From Acidobacteriota bacterium (GTDB lineage Bacteria > Acidobacteriota > Thermoanaerobaculia > Multivoradales > Multivoraceae), in NCBI GenBank assembly GCA_028875725.1, contig JAPPCR010000006.1, forward strand, positions 499,786 to 563,785: a DNA stretch of 64,000 nucleotides, written 5' to 3'. The translations under genes and the position numbers were made by a program. Below, one piece after another: positions 8,733 through 17,313 of the stretch; position 1 is the first letter of the stretch, and each line of letters starts with the position of its first letter. The notes under the pieces were generated by a model that saw only the letters and a program-made list of their open reading frames with translations, did not search any database and was not told the DNA's origin.

Positions 8733-9223
8733 CAGTTCGAGCCTCCCTCGATCCGCAGCACGTCGCGGTCCATCGAGCCGTCCATCACGTCCGCCTCGCT
8801 CTCCGCGTCGAGGGCGTAGACCAGGAGTTCGTCGTCCCGGAGGTCCAGCGTGATCGTCCCGGGTGTGAGAGTGATGAAGTTCGCGTACAGCACCTGGCCG
8901 AACGACGTCTTCTGGCTCGCCGTCACGCGCCGGAGCCGGGGGTGGAGTTCGATCCTCGGCGACAGGATCAGCTTCGTCACGTGGACGTTCGCCGCCGCGA
9001 CCTTGACCGCGAAGGAGACCAGGAACCGCGGCAGCCGAAGCCAGGCGGCGGCGCGGAAGAACTCGAAACCGCCTCCCGCGGCCCGTTCGAGGGCCAGGTA
9101 GAGGCGCCAGACGAAGGCGACCGAAACCAGGCCGAAGACCGGGATCAGCCACCCGTCCAGCGTGTACGGCCCGGAGAGGGCGAGCCAGACGGCGGCCAGC
9201 AGCAGGAGAACGCCCAGCCTCAC
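8732..9223 (-). CDS. mrpE: Na+/H+ antiporter subunit E (MrpE/MnhE)
   Basis: A 163-aa MnhE protein with two N-terminal helices (LGVLLLLAAVWLALSGPYT) and a soluble domain. The family motifs are ANVHVTKLILSPRIELHP and YANFITLTPGTITLDLRDDELLVYALD; TPGT is the hallmark. The GTG at 9223 gives the normal family length. An ATG at 9286 would add a polar N-terminus and overlap the lipoprotein gene. It is the first antiporter gene, 14 nt after the lipoprotein stop. Confidence 0.88.
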   Translation of the reverse strand: MRLGVLLLLAAVWLALSGPYTLDGWLIPVFGLVSVAFVWRLYLALERAAGGGFEFFRAAAWLRLPRFLVSFAVKVAAANVHVTKLILSPRIELHPRLRRVTASQKTSFGQVLYANFITLTPGTITLDLRDDELLVYALDAESEADVMDGSMDRDVLRIEGGSN

Positions 9224-9237
9224 GGCGGCATCAGCCT

Positions 9238-9669
9238 CTAGCCGTCCGCATAGGACTGCTTGCCTTTCAGGATGGTCAGGCTCCACTTGCCGGTGGCCCG
9301 GATTCGCAGCGTCTTGACGCCCGCTTCAGGGACGAAGAAGGTCGTGATCCCCGACCACTCCTCCGCGTTCCGCGAGATGTCGACGGGCGGCCCCACGGCG
9401 AACACGCCCCGGTTGCCCTCGACGCTGGCGGTGGCGGTGTGGTCGCCGCCGGCCATCTGGAACCGTACCGTGGCGTTGCCCTCGCCCTCGATGCAGCCGA
9501 CACCGCAGGGCTTCGGCGGCGGCGCCGGCGCCGGCGGCTTCCACGTCGGGCGTTCGACGACGGGCGGGGCGGGTTCGACAGCGTCCTCGGCGCATCCGGC
9601 GAAGCCGAGCGTCAGGCATCCGGCGAGCATCCAGGTGCTCGCCGCGTCGAGCGGGAACGGTCGCTTCAC
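9238..9669 (-). CDS. Hypothetical lipoprotein
   Basis: A 143-aa protein with a signal peptide and lipobox (LGFAGC, Cys near residue 26), then a Pro-rich linker (ERPTWKPPAPAPPPKP). A small beta-rich domain with a likely disulfide pair (CGVGC) follows. I do not recognise the family. It overlaps the end of the S9 peptidase gene by 4 nt (ATGA) and precedes mrpE by 14 nt, so it is probably co-transcribed with both. Nothing in it shows a role in ion transport. Confidence 0.6.
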   Translation of the reverse strand: MKRPFPLDAASTWMLAGCLTLGFAGCAEDAVEPAPPVVERPTWKPPAPAPPPKPCGVGCIEGEGNATVRFQMAGGDHTATASVEGNRGVFAVGPPVDISRNAEEWSGITTFFVPEAGVKTLRIRATGKWSLTILKGKQSYADG

Positions 9670-11804
9670 TCCCCGCCGCCCGTTGCCTCGGTTTCCGGTG
9701 CTTCGCCTCCCTCGTCCGCGTCATCATCGGCCTCAGCCCAGGGCAGCCAGGCGGCGTAGTCGATCTCATGCGGCGGCGGCTCGCCGCCGGGGCCCTTGAG
9801 GTAGTGCTCCATCCAGCGCAGGGTGCGGAGCATGTAGTCGAGGCGCGCCGCCGAACGCCGGTTGCCGTGGCCCTCGCCAGGGTAAAGGACCAGCCGCACC
9901 GGCGCCTGGCCGAGGGTCTTCAGGTGCCGGTGCAGCTCGAGCGACTGGCTGGGATGGACCCTGGGGTCCTCCTTGCCATGCAGGATCAGGGTCGGCGTGC
10001 GGTTGCGCTTGACGTAGTAGATCGGGCTGCTCTTCTCGAAGTAGTCCCAGTCGTCCCAGAGCGTGGTGAGGTGATGGACCAGCTTCATCTCCATCGGGAT
10101 ATCCGTCGTCCCCAGCTTGGAGATGTTGTTCGAGATGCCGACGAAGGGAATCGCGGCGGCGAAACGGTCGGAATAGTAGGTCGCGCCCCAGGCCGACGCG
10201 TAGCCGCCGTAGGAGCCGCCCGTGATGCCGACCCGGTCCCGGTCGACGAGTCCGATCTCGATCAGATGGTCGACCGCGACGATCAGGTCGTCGAACTCGG
10301 GGCCGGCGGCGGCGTGCTGACCGAGCTTCGAGAAATCGACGCCGCGCCCCGTGCTGCCGCGGTAGTTCGGGTAGAAGGACGCGAAGCCTCGCGCCGCGGC
10401 GACCTGCGCGAAGTTCGAGTAGCTGGTCAGCCAGCCGTTGCTGTGGTGGCTCTCCGGGCCGCCGTGGACGAACAGGATCAGCGGATAGCGCCGGCCCTCC
10501 TCGTAGTCGAGCGGATAGATCAGCAGCCCCTCGAGCGCCAGACCGTCTGGCGCCTTGTGCCGGACGACCTCCTGGCGGGCCAGGTCGATGTCGTCCAGCC
10601 AGGGGTTCGAGTTCGTCATCCGCACCGGCGGCGCCCGCGGCTCCGCCGGGTCGTAGCGGTAGATCTCCCTCGGGTGATCGGGGCTGTCCGCGACCAGCGC
10701 CGCGGCGCCGCCATCGCGCGGCAGGCTGAAGCCGAGGCTGATCGGACCGCCCGGTTCTACCAGCGTCTCGGCTTCTCCCGAGGTCGACACCCTGCCCAGG
10801 GTGCTCCAGACGCCGACGGAGGCCGCGTACAGGAGGTGCTCGTCGTCCTCCCAGGTGAACGAGGCGACGTGGCCCTCGAGCGCCGGCAGCAGGTCGCTGA
10901 AGCCGCCTTCGCTGCCCACGAGCATCAGCCTGCCGGCCGCCGGGTCGTGCTGATCGACGGCCGATACGGCGGCAACCTGTTCGCCGTTCGGGCTGAACTC
11001 GACCTGGCCGAGCTTGCCGAGTGCCTCGACCTTCGAGACCACGGGGAAGTCGTCCATCGACGCGTCCACGATCACGACGGACTTGCTCGTGTAGGAGTCG
11101 TCGATCAGGGCGGTCGGCGTGGTCACCGCGGCGAGGCGTTCGCCGCCCGGGCTCCAGACGGCGGAGATGACGTGCCCGTCGACCGACTCGACCAGGACGG
11201 GCTTCGACTCGTCGTTGCTACGGTCCCCTTCGAGCGCGGGAACGTCCGCGATCCACAGCCGCGTCGGGGGCCGGTCCTCTTCGTAGATCTCCTGGTTGAA
11301 CCCCTTGTCGCGGAGTGTCTTCAGTTCCTTCGCGGTTTCCCGGCGGGCCAGGAACGCGACCCGGCTGCCGTCCGGCGACAGGACGTAAGAGCCGACGCCG
11401 TTCGGGTGTTCGACCAGCTTGCGGCTCTCTCCACCCCCGACCGGGATGCCGTAGAGGGCGGACGCCTTGTCCGAGCCGCGGCGGGAGGTGAAGAGAATCT
11501 CGTCGTTGCCGCGGAAGCTGGGCCGACCGACGTTCACCGAGCCGGCGATGAAGGGCCGGGAGGATCCGGGCTCGGCCATGTCGAGCACGTGCAGCTCGGT
11601 CCACGAGCCGCCGCTGTCCTCGTCCAGCGGCCGCCGCGGGACGCTCAACAGGTAGGCCGCGAGACGGCCGTCGGGCGACACCTCGACGGTGCCGACGCTG
11701 CGCAGCGTGGCGATGTGATGCGGTTCGATCGGGTTCGTCTCCTGGGCCGTGACCGCGGCCGGCAGGACCAGCGCGACGATGATGCAAGCGATGCTCCGGT
11801 TCAT
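9666..11804 (-). CDS. S9 family prolyl oligopeptidase (acylaminoacyl-peptidase/DPP type), exported
   Basis: A 712-aa serine peptidase. Residues 1-20 are a signal peptide (MNRSIACIIVALVLPAAVTA). Residues 25-410 form a WD40/TolB-like propeller with repeated SPDG/SPNG turns. Residues 425-690 are the alpha/beta-hydrolase domain: oxyanion region FVHGGPESH, nucleophile Ser531 in GGSYGGY, Asp613 in GKEDPRVH and His646 in PGEGHGNR. It should cleave short peptides in the periplasm. It lies 13 nt after the PfkB kinase gene and overlaps the following lipoprotein gene, so it is part of the same minus-strand run. Confidence 0.93.
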   Translation of the reverse strand: MNRSIACIIVALVLPAAVTAQETNPIEPHHIATLRSVGTVEVSPDGRLAAYLLSVPRRPLDEDSGGSWTELHVLDMAEPGSSRPFIAGSVNVGRPSFRGNDEILFTSRRGSDKASALYGIPVGGGESRKLVEHPNGVGSYVLSPDGSRVAFLARRETAKELKTLRDKGFNQEIYEEDRPPTRLWIADVPALEGDRSNDESKPVLVESVDGHVISAVWSPGGERLAAVTTPTALIDDSYTSKSVVIVDASMDDFPVVSKVEALGKLGQVEFSPNGEQVAAVSAVDQHDPAAGRLMLVGSEGGFSDLLPALEGHVASFTWEDDEHLLYAASVGVWSTLGRVSTSGEAETLVEPGGPISLGFSLPRDGGAAALVADSPDHPREIYRYDPAEPRAPPVRMTNSNPWLDDIDLARQEVVRHKAPDGLALEGLLIYPLDYEEGRRYPLILFVHGGPESHHSNGWLTSYSNFAQVAAARGFASFYPNYRGSTGRGVDFSKLGQHAAAGPEFDDLIVAVDHLIEIGLVDRDRVGITGGSYGGYASAWGATYYSDRFAAAIPFVGISNNISKLGTTDIPMEMKLVHHLTTLWDDWDYFEKSSPIYYVKRNRTPTLILHGKEDPRVHPSQSLELHRHLKTLGQAPVRLVLYPGEGHGNRRSAARLDYMLRTLRWMEHYLKGPGGEPPPHEIDYAAWLPWAEADDDADEGGEAPETEATGGGE

Positions 11805-11817
11805 GGCTTCTCTCCTG

Positions 11818-12852
11818 TCAGTGGACCGCCGCGGCCTGCCGCTGTTCGATCGCCGTCAGCCGTTCCCGGATGTCGGGGGACAGCTTGACGCCCAGGTGCG
11901 TGATCGTATCCGCCGCCATGGCGATTCCGACCTCGCAGCAGGTGCGGATCGGCAGGCCCCGCAGCAGGCCGTAGAGGAAACCGGCGGCGAAGCAGTCGCC
12001 GGCGCCGGTCGTGTCGACGACCTCGACCCGGTGTGCGGGAACCCGGTGTACTTCGTCGCCCCGGCGCACCCAGGCGCCGCGGACACCGTCCTTGATCGCC
12101 ACGACTTCGATCGTCCTGGCCAGCTCGCGGGCCGCGGCCTCCGGCCCCAGGCCGGTCATCATCCGCGCCTCTTCGGCGTTGGCGAACAGGATGTCGAAGC
12201 CGTGCTCCTTGTGCCGCATGAGGTGGTCGCGCGAGCGGCCGACCGCGAACGGATCGGCGAGATCGATGGCCAGCCTGGCGCCGGCGCGGCGGGCGACCGC
12301 GATCGCGTGTTCGATCGCGTCGATCTGGTTCGGGGTGTCCCAGATGTAACCGGTCGTGAAGAAGATCCGGGACCTCCGGATGTCCTCTTCGGGCACGTGC
12401 TCCGGGCGGTACTGCCGGCACACGCCCAGGTGCGTGTTCATCGTCCGTTCGCCGTCGGGAGTCACCAGGACGACCGACGTGCCGGTGACGCCGTCGATGT
12501 GGGCCAGCCGGTTCCGGACCCGGCTCGCGTTCAGACCACGCTCGAACAGGCGGCCGGTGTCGTCGGCGGCGACCGCCGAGCTGTAGCTGGTGGCCACGCC
12601 GAGCAGGGACGCCGCACGCAGCACGTTGGCGCAGGAGCCGCCGGCCTCGATCTCCGGCTGCAGGACTTCGCCGTCGCGGTTCAGCACGTGATCGAGGATC
12701 GCCTCCTGCTCTTCGGCGGTGACGAGCTTCATGATCCCCTTGTCGAGGCCCATCTCGTCCAGGTGCCGGTCCTCTACCCGCACCAGCAGGTCGAGGATCG
12801 CGTTTTCGATTCCGACCAGTTCCGGGTCGGCTGCCCGCGGCGGCTCCGCCAC
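11818..12852 (-). CDS. PfkB-family carbohydrate/adenosine kinase
   Basis: A 344-aa ribokinase-superfamily kinase. The substrate-side motif is GGSCANVLRAASLLG (about residue 71) and the PfkB signature is VVDTTGAGDCFAAGFLYG (about residue 274), with the anion hole GAGD and catalytic Asp. The overall sequence is closest to adenosine-kinase-like PfkB proteins, but the sugar or nucleoside substrate cannot be fixed. The start is a GTG at 12852, 6 nt after the upstream ligase-like gene. It probably acts in the cytoplasm. Confidence 0.87.
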   Translation of the reverse strand: MAEPPRAADPELVGIENAILDLLVRVEDRHLDEMGLDKGIMKLVTAEEQEAILDHVLNRDGEVLQPEIEAGGSCANVLRAASLLGVATSYSSAVAADDTGRLFERGLNASRVRNRLAHIDGVTGTSVVLVTPDGERTMNTHLGVCRQYRPEHVPEEDIRRSRIFFTTGYIWDTPNQIDAIEHAIAVARRAGARLAIDLADPFAVGRSRDHLMRHKEHGFDILFANAEEARMMTGLGPEAAARELARTIEVVAIKDGVRGAWVRRGDEVHRVPAHRVEVVDTTGAGDCFAAGFLYGLLRGLPIRTCCEVGIAMAADTITHLGVKLSPDIRERLTAIEQRQAAAVH

Positions 12853-12858
12853 GGCGGG

Positions 12859-14382
12859 CTACTGGTCTCCCCAGCGGTCCTTGACCGCGGCGCGGTCGAC
12901 GTGGTCGCCGCTCCGCGGCAACTCGCTGGTGAAGATGACGTCGCGGGGCCGCTTGAACCGGGCGATCCGGGAACCGACGTGCTCGCGGACCGACTCCTGG
13001 TCCAGGCCGGCTTCCGGATCGGCCTCGACGACGGCGCGGATCGCCTCGCCCCAGCGGTCGTCGGTGACACCGAACACGCAGGCGGCACGCACGGCGTCGA
13101 GTTCGAGGATCGCGGCCTCGACCTCGGCGGGATAGACGTTCTCGCCGCCGGGCTTGATCAGCTCCTTCTCCGGCTTCCGGGCGACGTAGAACAGGTTGCC
13201 TTCCTCGTCAAAGCGGCCGATATCGCCGGTGTGGTGCCAGCCGCCCCGGAATGTGTGGGCGGTCACGTCGGGCTGCCCGTCGTAGCCCAGGAAGACCAGC
13301 GGTCCGCGGACGACGATCTCGCCGTCCTCGCCGGCGGGCACCTCGCGTTCGTCGTCGTCGACCAGACGGACGCTGCAGAGTTCGGCCGCCTTGCCGGCGC
13401 AGCCGAGCCGCTCGCGGGCGTTCTGGATCGTGACGAAACCGCTCGTCTCGCACTGCCCGAAACCGGCCCAGAAGGTGGCGTCCGTCTCGTCGTGCAGCCG
13501 CTGCATCGTGTCGGGCGAGTCGAGGCCGGTGACGTGGCGGAGGCTGGCGAGGCGGCTGCCGGCCTCGGCTGCCGCGTCGAGCAGGGTGGTGAGCACCGGC
13601 GGGAAGTCGCTGATCATCGTGATCGCGTAACGATCGATCAGATCGACCGCCTGGGCCGGGTCGTACTTCGCGGTGACCACGTTGGCGCCGCCCGCGTGGA
13701 AGACGCTCAGCAGGTGGCCGAGTGCCGCGATGTGGAAGAGCGGCAGCGCGACCAGGTTGCGGTCCGAGCCGCCGAGGCCGAGCGACGCGATCTCCTGCAG
13801 GTTGGCCCAGACCAGGTTCGAGTGGCTGAGCAGGGCGCCACGCGGGATGACGTCGACGGCGGCGGTCGCGATGACGGCGAAGGGGTCGCCGGCGGAGACG
13901 TCTGGCCGTGGCAGGTCCGCCGCCGCGCCGTTGTAGAGCGAGTCGAGCGAGGCGTAGCCGTCCGCCGCATCGTCGCCGAACTGGAACCAGTGGGGGATCG
14001 CCTCGTCGCCGGGGCCGCCCGGCACCGCGTCGAGGAAGTCCGCGCCCACGACGAACGCCCGCGGCCTCGCCCGCTCGCGAACGAGCATCTCGATCTCGCC
14101 CGGCTGCAGCCGCCAGTTGATCGGGTAGACGACGATGCCCTGACGGGCGCAGGCGAAGTAGAGCTCCACGTAGGCCGCCGAGTTCTGCGCCAGGACGGCG
14201 AGCCGGTCCCCGGCCGCGAGGCCGAGTCCGTCGAGCCCGGCCGCCAGCGCGTCGACGCGGTCGCGGAGTTCCGCGAAGCTCCGCTCTTCGCCACCCTCCG
14301 TGACGAGCGCGAGCCGGTCGCCGAACGCCGTCGCGTTGCGGACGAGAACGTCGTAGAGCGTGAAGTTCTGAACGTGGGACAC
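12859..14382 (-). CDS. Acyl-CoA synthetase-like protein with degenerate catalytic motifs
   Basis: A member of the ANL (AMP-forming ligase) superfamily, 507 aa from the GTG at 14382 (MSHVQNFTLYDVLVRNA). A TTG at 14421 is possible but has no ribosome binding site and adds an atypical N-terminus. The fold is intact: WAGFGQCETSGF (A5-like), WHHTGDIGRFDEEGNLFYVAR (A7) and KPEKELIKPGGENVYPAEVE (A8). Two catalytic elements look lost. The phosphate-binding loop, normally (Y/T)SGTTGxPK, reads IATAAVDVIPR. The C-terminal A10 lysine region, normally LPKTxxGK, reads LPRSGDHVDR. It may be inactive or use altered chemistry. It precedes the PfkB kinase by 6 nt. Confidence 0.8.
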   Translation of the reverse strand: MSHVQNFTLYDVLVRNATAFGDRLALVTEGGEERSFAELRDRVDALAAGLDGLGLAAGDRLAVLAQNSAAYVELYFACARQGIVVYPINWRLQPGEIEMLVRERARPRAFVVGADFLDAVPGGPGDEAIPHWFQFGDDAADGYASLDSLYNGAAADLPRPDVSAGDPFAVIATAAVDVIPRGALLSHSNLVWANLQEIASLGLGGSDRNLVALPLFHIAALGHLLSVFHAGGANVVTAKYDPAQAVDLIDRYAITMISDFPPVLTTLLDAAAEAGSRLASLRHVTGLDSPDTMQRLHDETDATFWAGFGQCETSGFVTIQNARERLGCAGKAAELCSVRLVDDDEREVPAGEDGEIVVRGPLVFLGYDGQPDVTAHTFRGGWHHTGDIGRFDEEGNLFYVARKPEKELIKPGGENVYPAEVEAAILELDAVRAACVFGVTDDRWGEAIRAVVEADPEAGLDQESVREHVGSRIARFKRPRDVIFTSELPRSGDHVDRAAVKDRWGDQ

Positions 14383-14462
14383 GTGTCGCCTGACTTCCGA
14401 GACGGGCGCGGACTCTATCAACGCCGGCTGGCGTAGCGGCGTCGATGTTGACTCGCTCGCGC

Positions 14463-14622
14463 GGAGCCGGGGGAGGGGGTCCCGGACGGACGCTCGCGCT
14501 TTCCAGGTGGAGGATGAGTTGGCGCTCGCTTCGGTCGCCTGCGCTGCGCTTCGATCTGGGTTGAGGGGGCGGTCTGGGCAGTCGCTTGGCTCCAGCCCGC
14601 CGGGACCCCCTCCCCCGGCTCC
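14463..14622. repeat. Perfect 23-bp inverted repeat with 114-nt spacer
   Basis: The arm at 14463-14485 (starts GGAGCCGGGGGAGGGGGT) is the exact reverse complement of the arm at 14600-14622 (ends CCCCCTCCCCCGGCTCC). Weak complementarity continues about 8 nt outward. The element fills the 302-nt region between the divergent ligase-like gene (start 14382) and the S1/P1 nuclease gene (start 14685). It is not a terminator between convergent genes. It could be a REP/MITE-like element or a regulatory structure. I saw no second copy in this window. Confidence 0.75.
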
Positions 14623-14684
14623 ACGCGGGCTGGACGCTCCGAGGCTAGGCTACGAAGTCTGAGTTGCGGGAAGGAGGGGCGCCG

Positions 14685-15743
14685 ATGCAGAGGTTCGGTC
14701 GTGGGATAGCCGCAGGGTGTGTTGTTCTGTTGGTTGGTGGGGTGCCGGCTGCCCATGCCTGGAACGACTTTGGCCATGAACTCATTGCCCGGATCGCCTG
14801 GCAGGAACTGGAGCCGGAGGTTCGCAACCGGGTTCTCGCCTTGTTCCGGCAGGCGCCCAGGGACAGTCTGATGCACTGCCTCGATCTGAACCAGGATCGC
14901 CGTCGGGGCTGCGGTCGGTTCGCGTATCGCCTTGAGGATGCAGAGAGCAGCGAAGACGCGGACCGGATCCTGTTCGAGCGGGCCGCCTACTGGCCCGACC
15001 TGGCACGTCAGCTCGAGAAGTACAACCGCCCGACCTGGCACTACATCGGATGGACTTGGCGCCAGGCCGCCGACGGGACCGCCCACGACACGGATCTGCC
15101 GGTGGCGGAACCGAATGCGGTGAGCCAGTTGGTCGAACTTGCGCGCTCGGTCGCCGATGCTTCCGCCCGGCCGGGCAAGCGCGCCATCCATCTGGCCTGG
15201 ATCTTCCACCTCGTAGGGGACGTCCACCAGCCCCTTCACGCCGCGTCCCGGGTCACGGAGCGGCGCGACGAACGGGAAGGCGATCGTGGCGGCAACGGTT
15301 TCGGTCTTGACCAGTGGAACCGCAACCTCCACGCCTTCTGGGATGGCGCCCTCGACGGCCGGTTCAGGGCTGAATACAGGGATCGGGCCCTGGCTCGACT
15401 CGACGCGCCTACCGACGGGCCGCCGCCCGAGCAGTTCTGGAGGTTCTTCGGAGAGGCCCGCGACCGAGAGTACGAGGCTCACAAGGACCGGGTCGCAGCC
15501 GAGGCTCGCGCGCGCCACCCACTCGACGACGCCGTCCGGGCGAACCTCAAGTCAGGCGATTTCGAAGCCTGGGCAGCGGAGTCCAACCGGATCGTCCGGA
15601 ACGCCCTCTATCCTCCCGACCTCAAGCGGGGCGAAGCACCGTCCGGCGCCTACGCCGACCGCGCCTATGACATCTCCCTGCAGCGGGCCGCCCTCGCCGG
15701 CTATCGCCTGGCCGACCTGCTTACCACCCTCCTGGCGCCGTAG
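14685..15743 (+). CDS. S1/P1-type zinc nuclease, secreted
   Basis: A 352-aa S1/P1 nuclease family protein, which degrades single-stranded nucleic acid with a tri-zinc centre. The signal peptide ends AAHA, leaving mature Trp26 (WNDFGH) as the first residue. In this family the N-terminal Trp is itself a zinc ligand. Other ligand motifs are WHYIGW, HLAWIFHLVGDVHQPLHA and DRGGNGF. The ATG at 14685 follows GGAAGGAGGGG at about 9 nt; an upstream TTG at 14664 would place extra residues before the signal peptide. The mature enzyme is periplasmic or extracellular and probably scavenges nucleotides or phosphate. Confidence 0.93.
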   Translation: MQRFGRGIAAGCVVLLVGGVPAAHAWNDFGHELIARIAWQELEPEVRNRVLALFRQAPRDSLMHCLDLNQDRRRGCGRFAYRLEDAESSEDADRILFERAAYWPDLARQLEKYNRPTWHYIGWTWRQAADGTAHDTDLPVAEPNAVSQLVELARSVADASARPGKRAIHLAWIFHLVGDVHQPLHAASRVTERRDEREGDRGGNGFGLDQWNRNLHAFWDGALDGRFRAEYRDRALARLDAPTDGPPPEQFWRFFGEARDREYEAHKDRVAAEARARHPLDDAVRANLKSGDFEAWAAESNRIVRNALYPPDLKRGEAPSGAYADRAYDISLQRAALAGYRLADLLTTLLAP

Positions 15744-15807
15744 GCGCATCCCACGATCGCTTCCGTGCGCTGCCGTGCTACTACGGGCTGCGGGGAGTAG
15801 ACGCGCG

Positions 15808-16359
15808 TTGCCCCGTCTGTTCGTTGCCCTCGACCTGCCTCCTGAGTTGAAGGCGGCTGCCCGCAGCCTGCAGTCCGGCCTGCGCAATGCCCGCTGGCTG
15901 GACGACGCCGGTCTGCATCTCACGCTGGCGTTCATCGGCGAGGTCGACGGTTCGGCTGTGGAGCGGGTCGAAGATGCTCTGGCCGAGGTCGAGGCCGAGC
16001 CGATCCATGTCGAGCTTCACGGCCTTGGTTGCTTTCCCGGGCGCGGCGCCCCACGGGTGCTCTGGACGGGCGCGGCGCCGAAGGCCGAGCTTGCAGACCT
16101 TGCCAGTGCCGTTACGCGGGGCCTACGGCGCGCCGGCGTGACTCTGAAGCGCCGGAGGTTCGCTCCCCACGTCAGCCTGGTACGATTCCGCTGGCCGCCT
16201 CCGCCCATTGACCTGGAGAGGTACCTGGCCGCCCACTCCCTGTTCCGGAGCCCGGTCTGCGAAGTCGCGTCGTTTCATCTTTACTCCAGCATCCTGCACC
16301 CGTCGGGGGCGCGCCACACGATCGAGGCGACCTTTCCTCTCGAGCGAAACGGCTGGTGA
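15808..16359 (+). CDS. thpR: RNA 2',3'-cyclic phosphodiesterase (ThpR / 2'-5' RNA ligase family)
   Basis: A 183-aa 2H phosphoesterase. The two HxT/S motifs are His37-Leu-Thr39 (LHLTLAFIG) and His121-Val-Ser123 (PHVSLVRF), at the spacing expected for ThpR. The family opens 2',3'-cyclic phosphates of RNA in the cytoplasm. The start chosen is the TTG at 15808 (PRLFVALDLP follows), about 10 nt after GGGGAG. A GTG at 15775 is also in frame. It ends 6 nt before the convergent hydrolase gene. Confidence 0.88.
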   Translation: MPRLFVALDLPPELKAAARSLQSGLRNARWLDDAGLHLTLAFIGEVDGSAVERVEDALAEVEAEPIHVELHGLGCFPGRGAPRVLWTGAAPKAELADLASAVTRGLRRAGVTLKRRRFAPHVSLVRFRWPPPPIDLERYLAAHSLFRSPVCEVASFHLYSSILHPSGARHTIEATFPLERNGW

Positions 16360-16365
16360 ACCGCG

Positions 16366-17313
16366 CTACGCGGCCGGCAGTCGATTCAGGAAGCGGCGGA
16401 TCGACCCGACGAGGCGGTCCGGAGCGTCGTAGTGGACCATGTGGCCGGCGCCCTCGATCTCTTCGTGCCGGCCGCGGCGAAAGAGGGCGACGCGGCGGGC
16501 GATCTCTTCGGGTTCGGGGGTGGCGTGCTGTTCGTCGATGCCGCGGCGGCTGCTCCAGAACTCGTTGGCGAGGGCCGCGGTGAGGATGAGGGTGGGGCAG
16601 GTGACCCAGCTCCAGCGTTCCTCGGAGGCTTCCGGCACGTTCGACATCCAGGTCGTCACGACCTGGGGATCCCACTTCCACTCCAGGCCGCCGGAAGCCA
16701 GAGGGCGGGTGCCCAGGTCCACGAACTCGTGCGCGCGGTCCGGGTCGAGGCGGGGATGCACGCGCTTCAGCAGGTCCCAGGCGTGGTCCTTGGAGGAAAC
16801 CATCCGGTGCTTGCGCGGGTGGGTCAGCGACTCGACTCCCATCCTGGCCCGTTTCTGCTTGACCTCTTCGGGGAAGCGGTTCAGGGCGTAGGGCGGACCG
16901 AGACCCTCGATCAACACGATGGCCCGTGGCAGCTCGGAGAAGATCCCCGCCCACTGGGCCACGACCTGGCCTCCGAGGCTGTGGCCGATGACGATCGGTC
17001 GCTCGAGTTCGCAGTCGAGGAACACGGCGTGCAGGTCCGCGATGTGGTGCGCCATCGTGTAGATGCCGGGATGCGCGCTCTCGCCGTGGCCGCGCAGGTC
17101 GTAGGCGATGACCCGGTGGTCGGCGGCCAGGGCCTCGGCGACCGGCGCGAGCGTGAGCGCGAAGTCCTGGATGCCGTGCGCCAGCAGGATCGGGGGGCCA
17201 GAGGCCTGACCCCACTCGTAGATCTCGAGTTCGGTGCCGCTGGCCTCGATGCGTCGCTGCCGGTGGGTCGCCGGCTCGAACCGGTGCGGCGGTTGGGATG
17301 CGGTCAGGGTCAA
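16366..17313 (-). CDS. Alpha/beta hydrolase
   Basis: A 315-aa alpha/beta hydrolase of the lipase/esterase/epoxide-hydrolase type. It shows the oxyanion region LLAHGIQDF, YDLRGHGESAHPG, the nucleophile elbow VIGHSLGGQVVAQW and the catalytic His in EGAGHMVHYDAPD. The substrate is unknown. The TTG at 17313 overlaps the TGA of the upstream propeller gene (TTGA), so translation is coupled. No signal peptide is seen, so it is cytoplasmic. Confidence 0.87.
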   Translation of the reverse strand: MTLTASQPPHRFEPATHRQRRIEASGTELEIYEWGQASGPPILLAHGIQDFALTLAPVAEALAADHRVIAYDLRGHGESAHPGIYTMAHHIADLHAVFLDCELERPIVIGHSLGGQVVAQWAGIFSELPRAIVLIEGLGPPYALNRFPEEVKQKRARMGVESLTHPRKHRMVSSKDHAWDLLKRVHPRLDPDRAHEFVDLGTRPLASGGLEWKWDPQVVTTWMSNVPEASEERWSWVTCPTLILTAALANEFWSSRRGIDEQHATPEPEEIARRVALFRRGRHEEIEGAGHMVHYDAPDRLVGSIRRFLNRLPAA

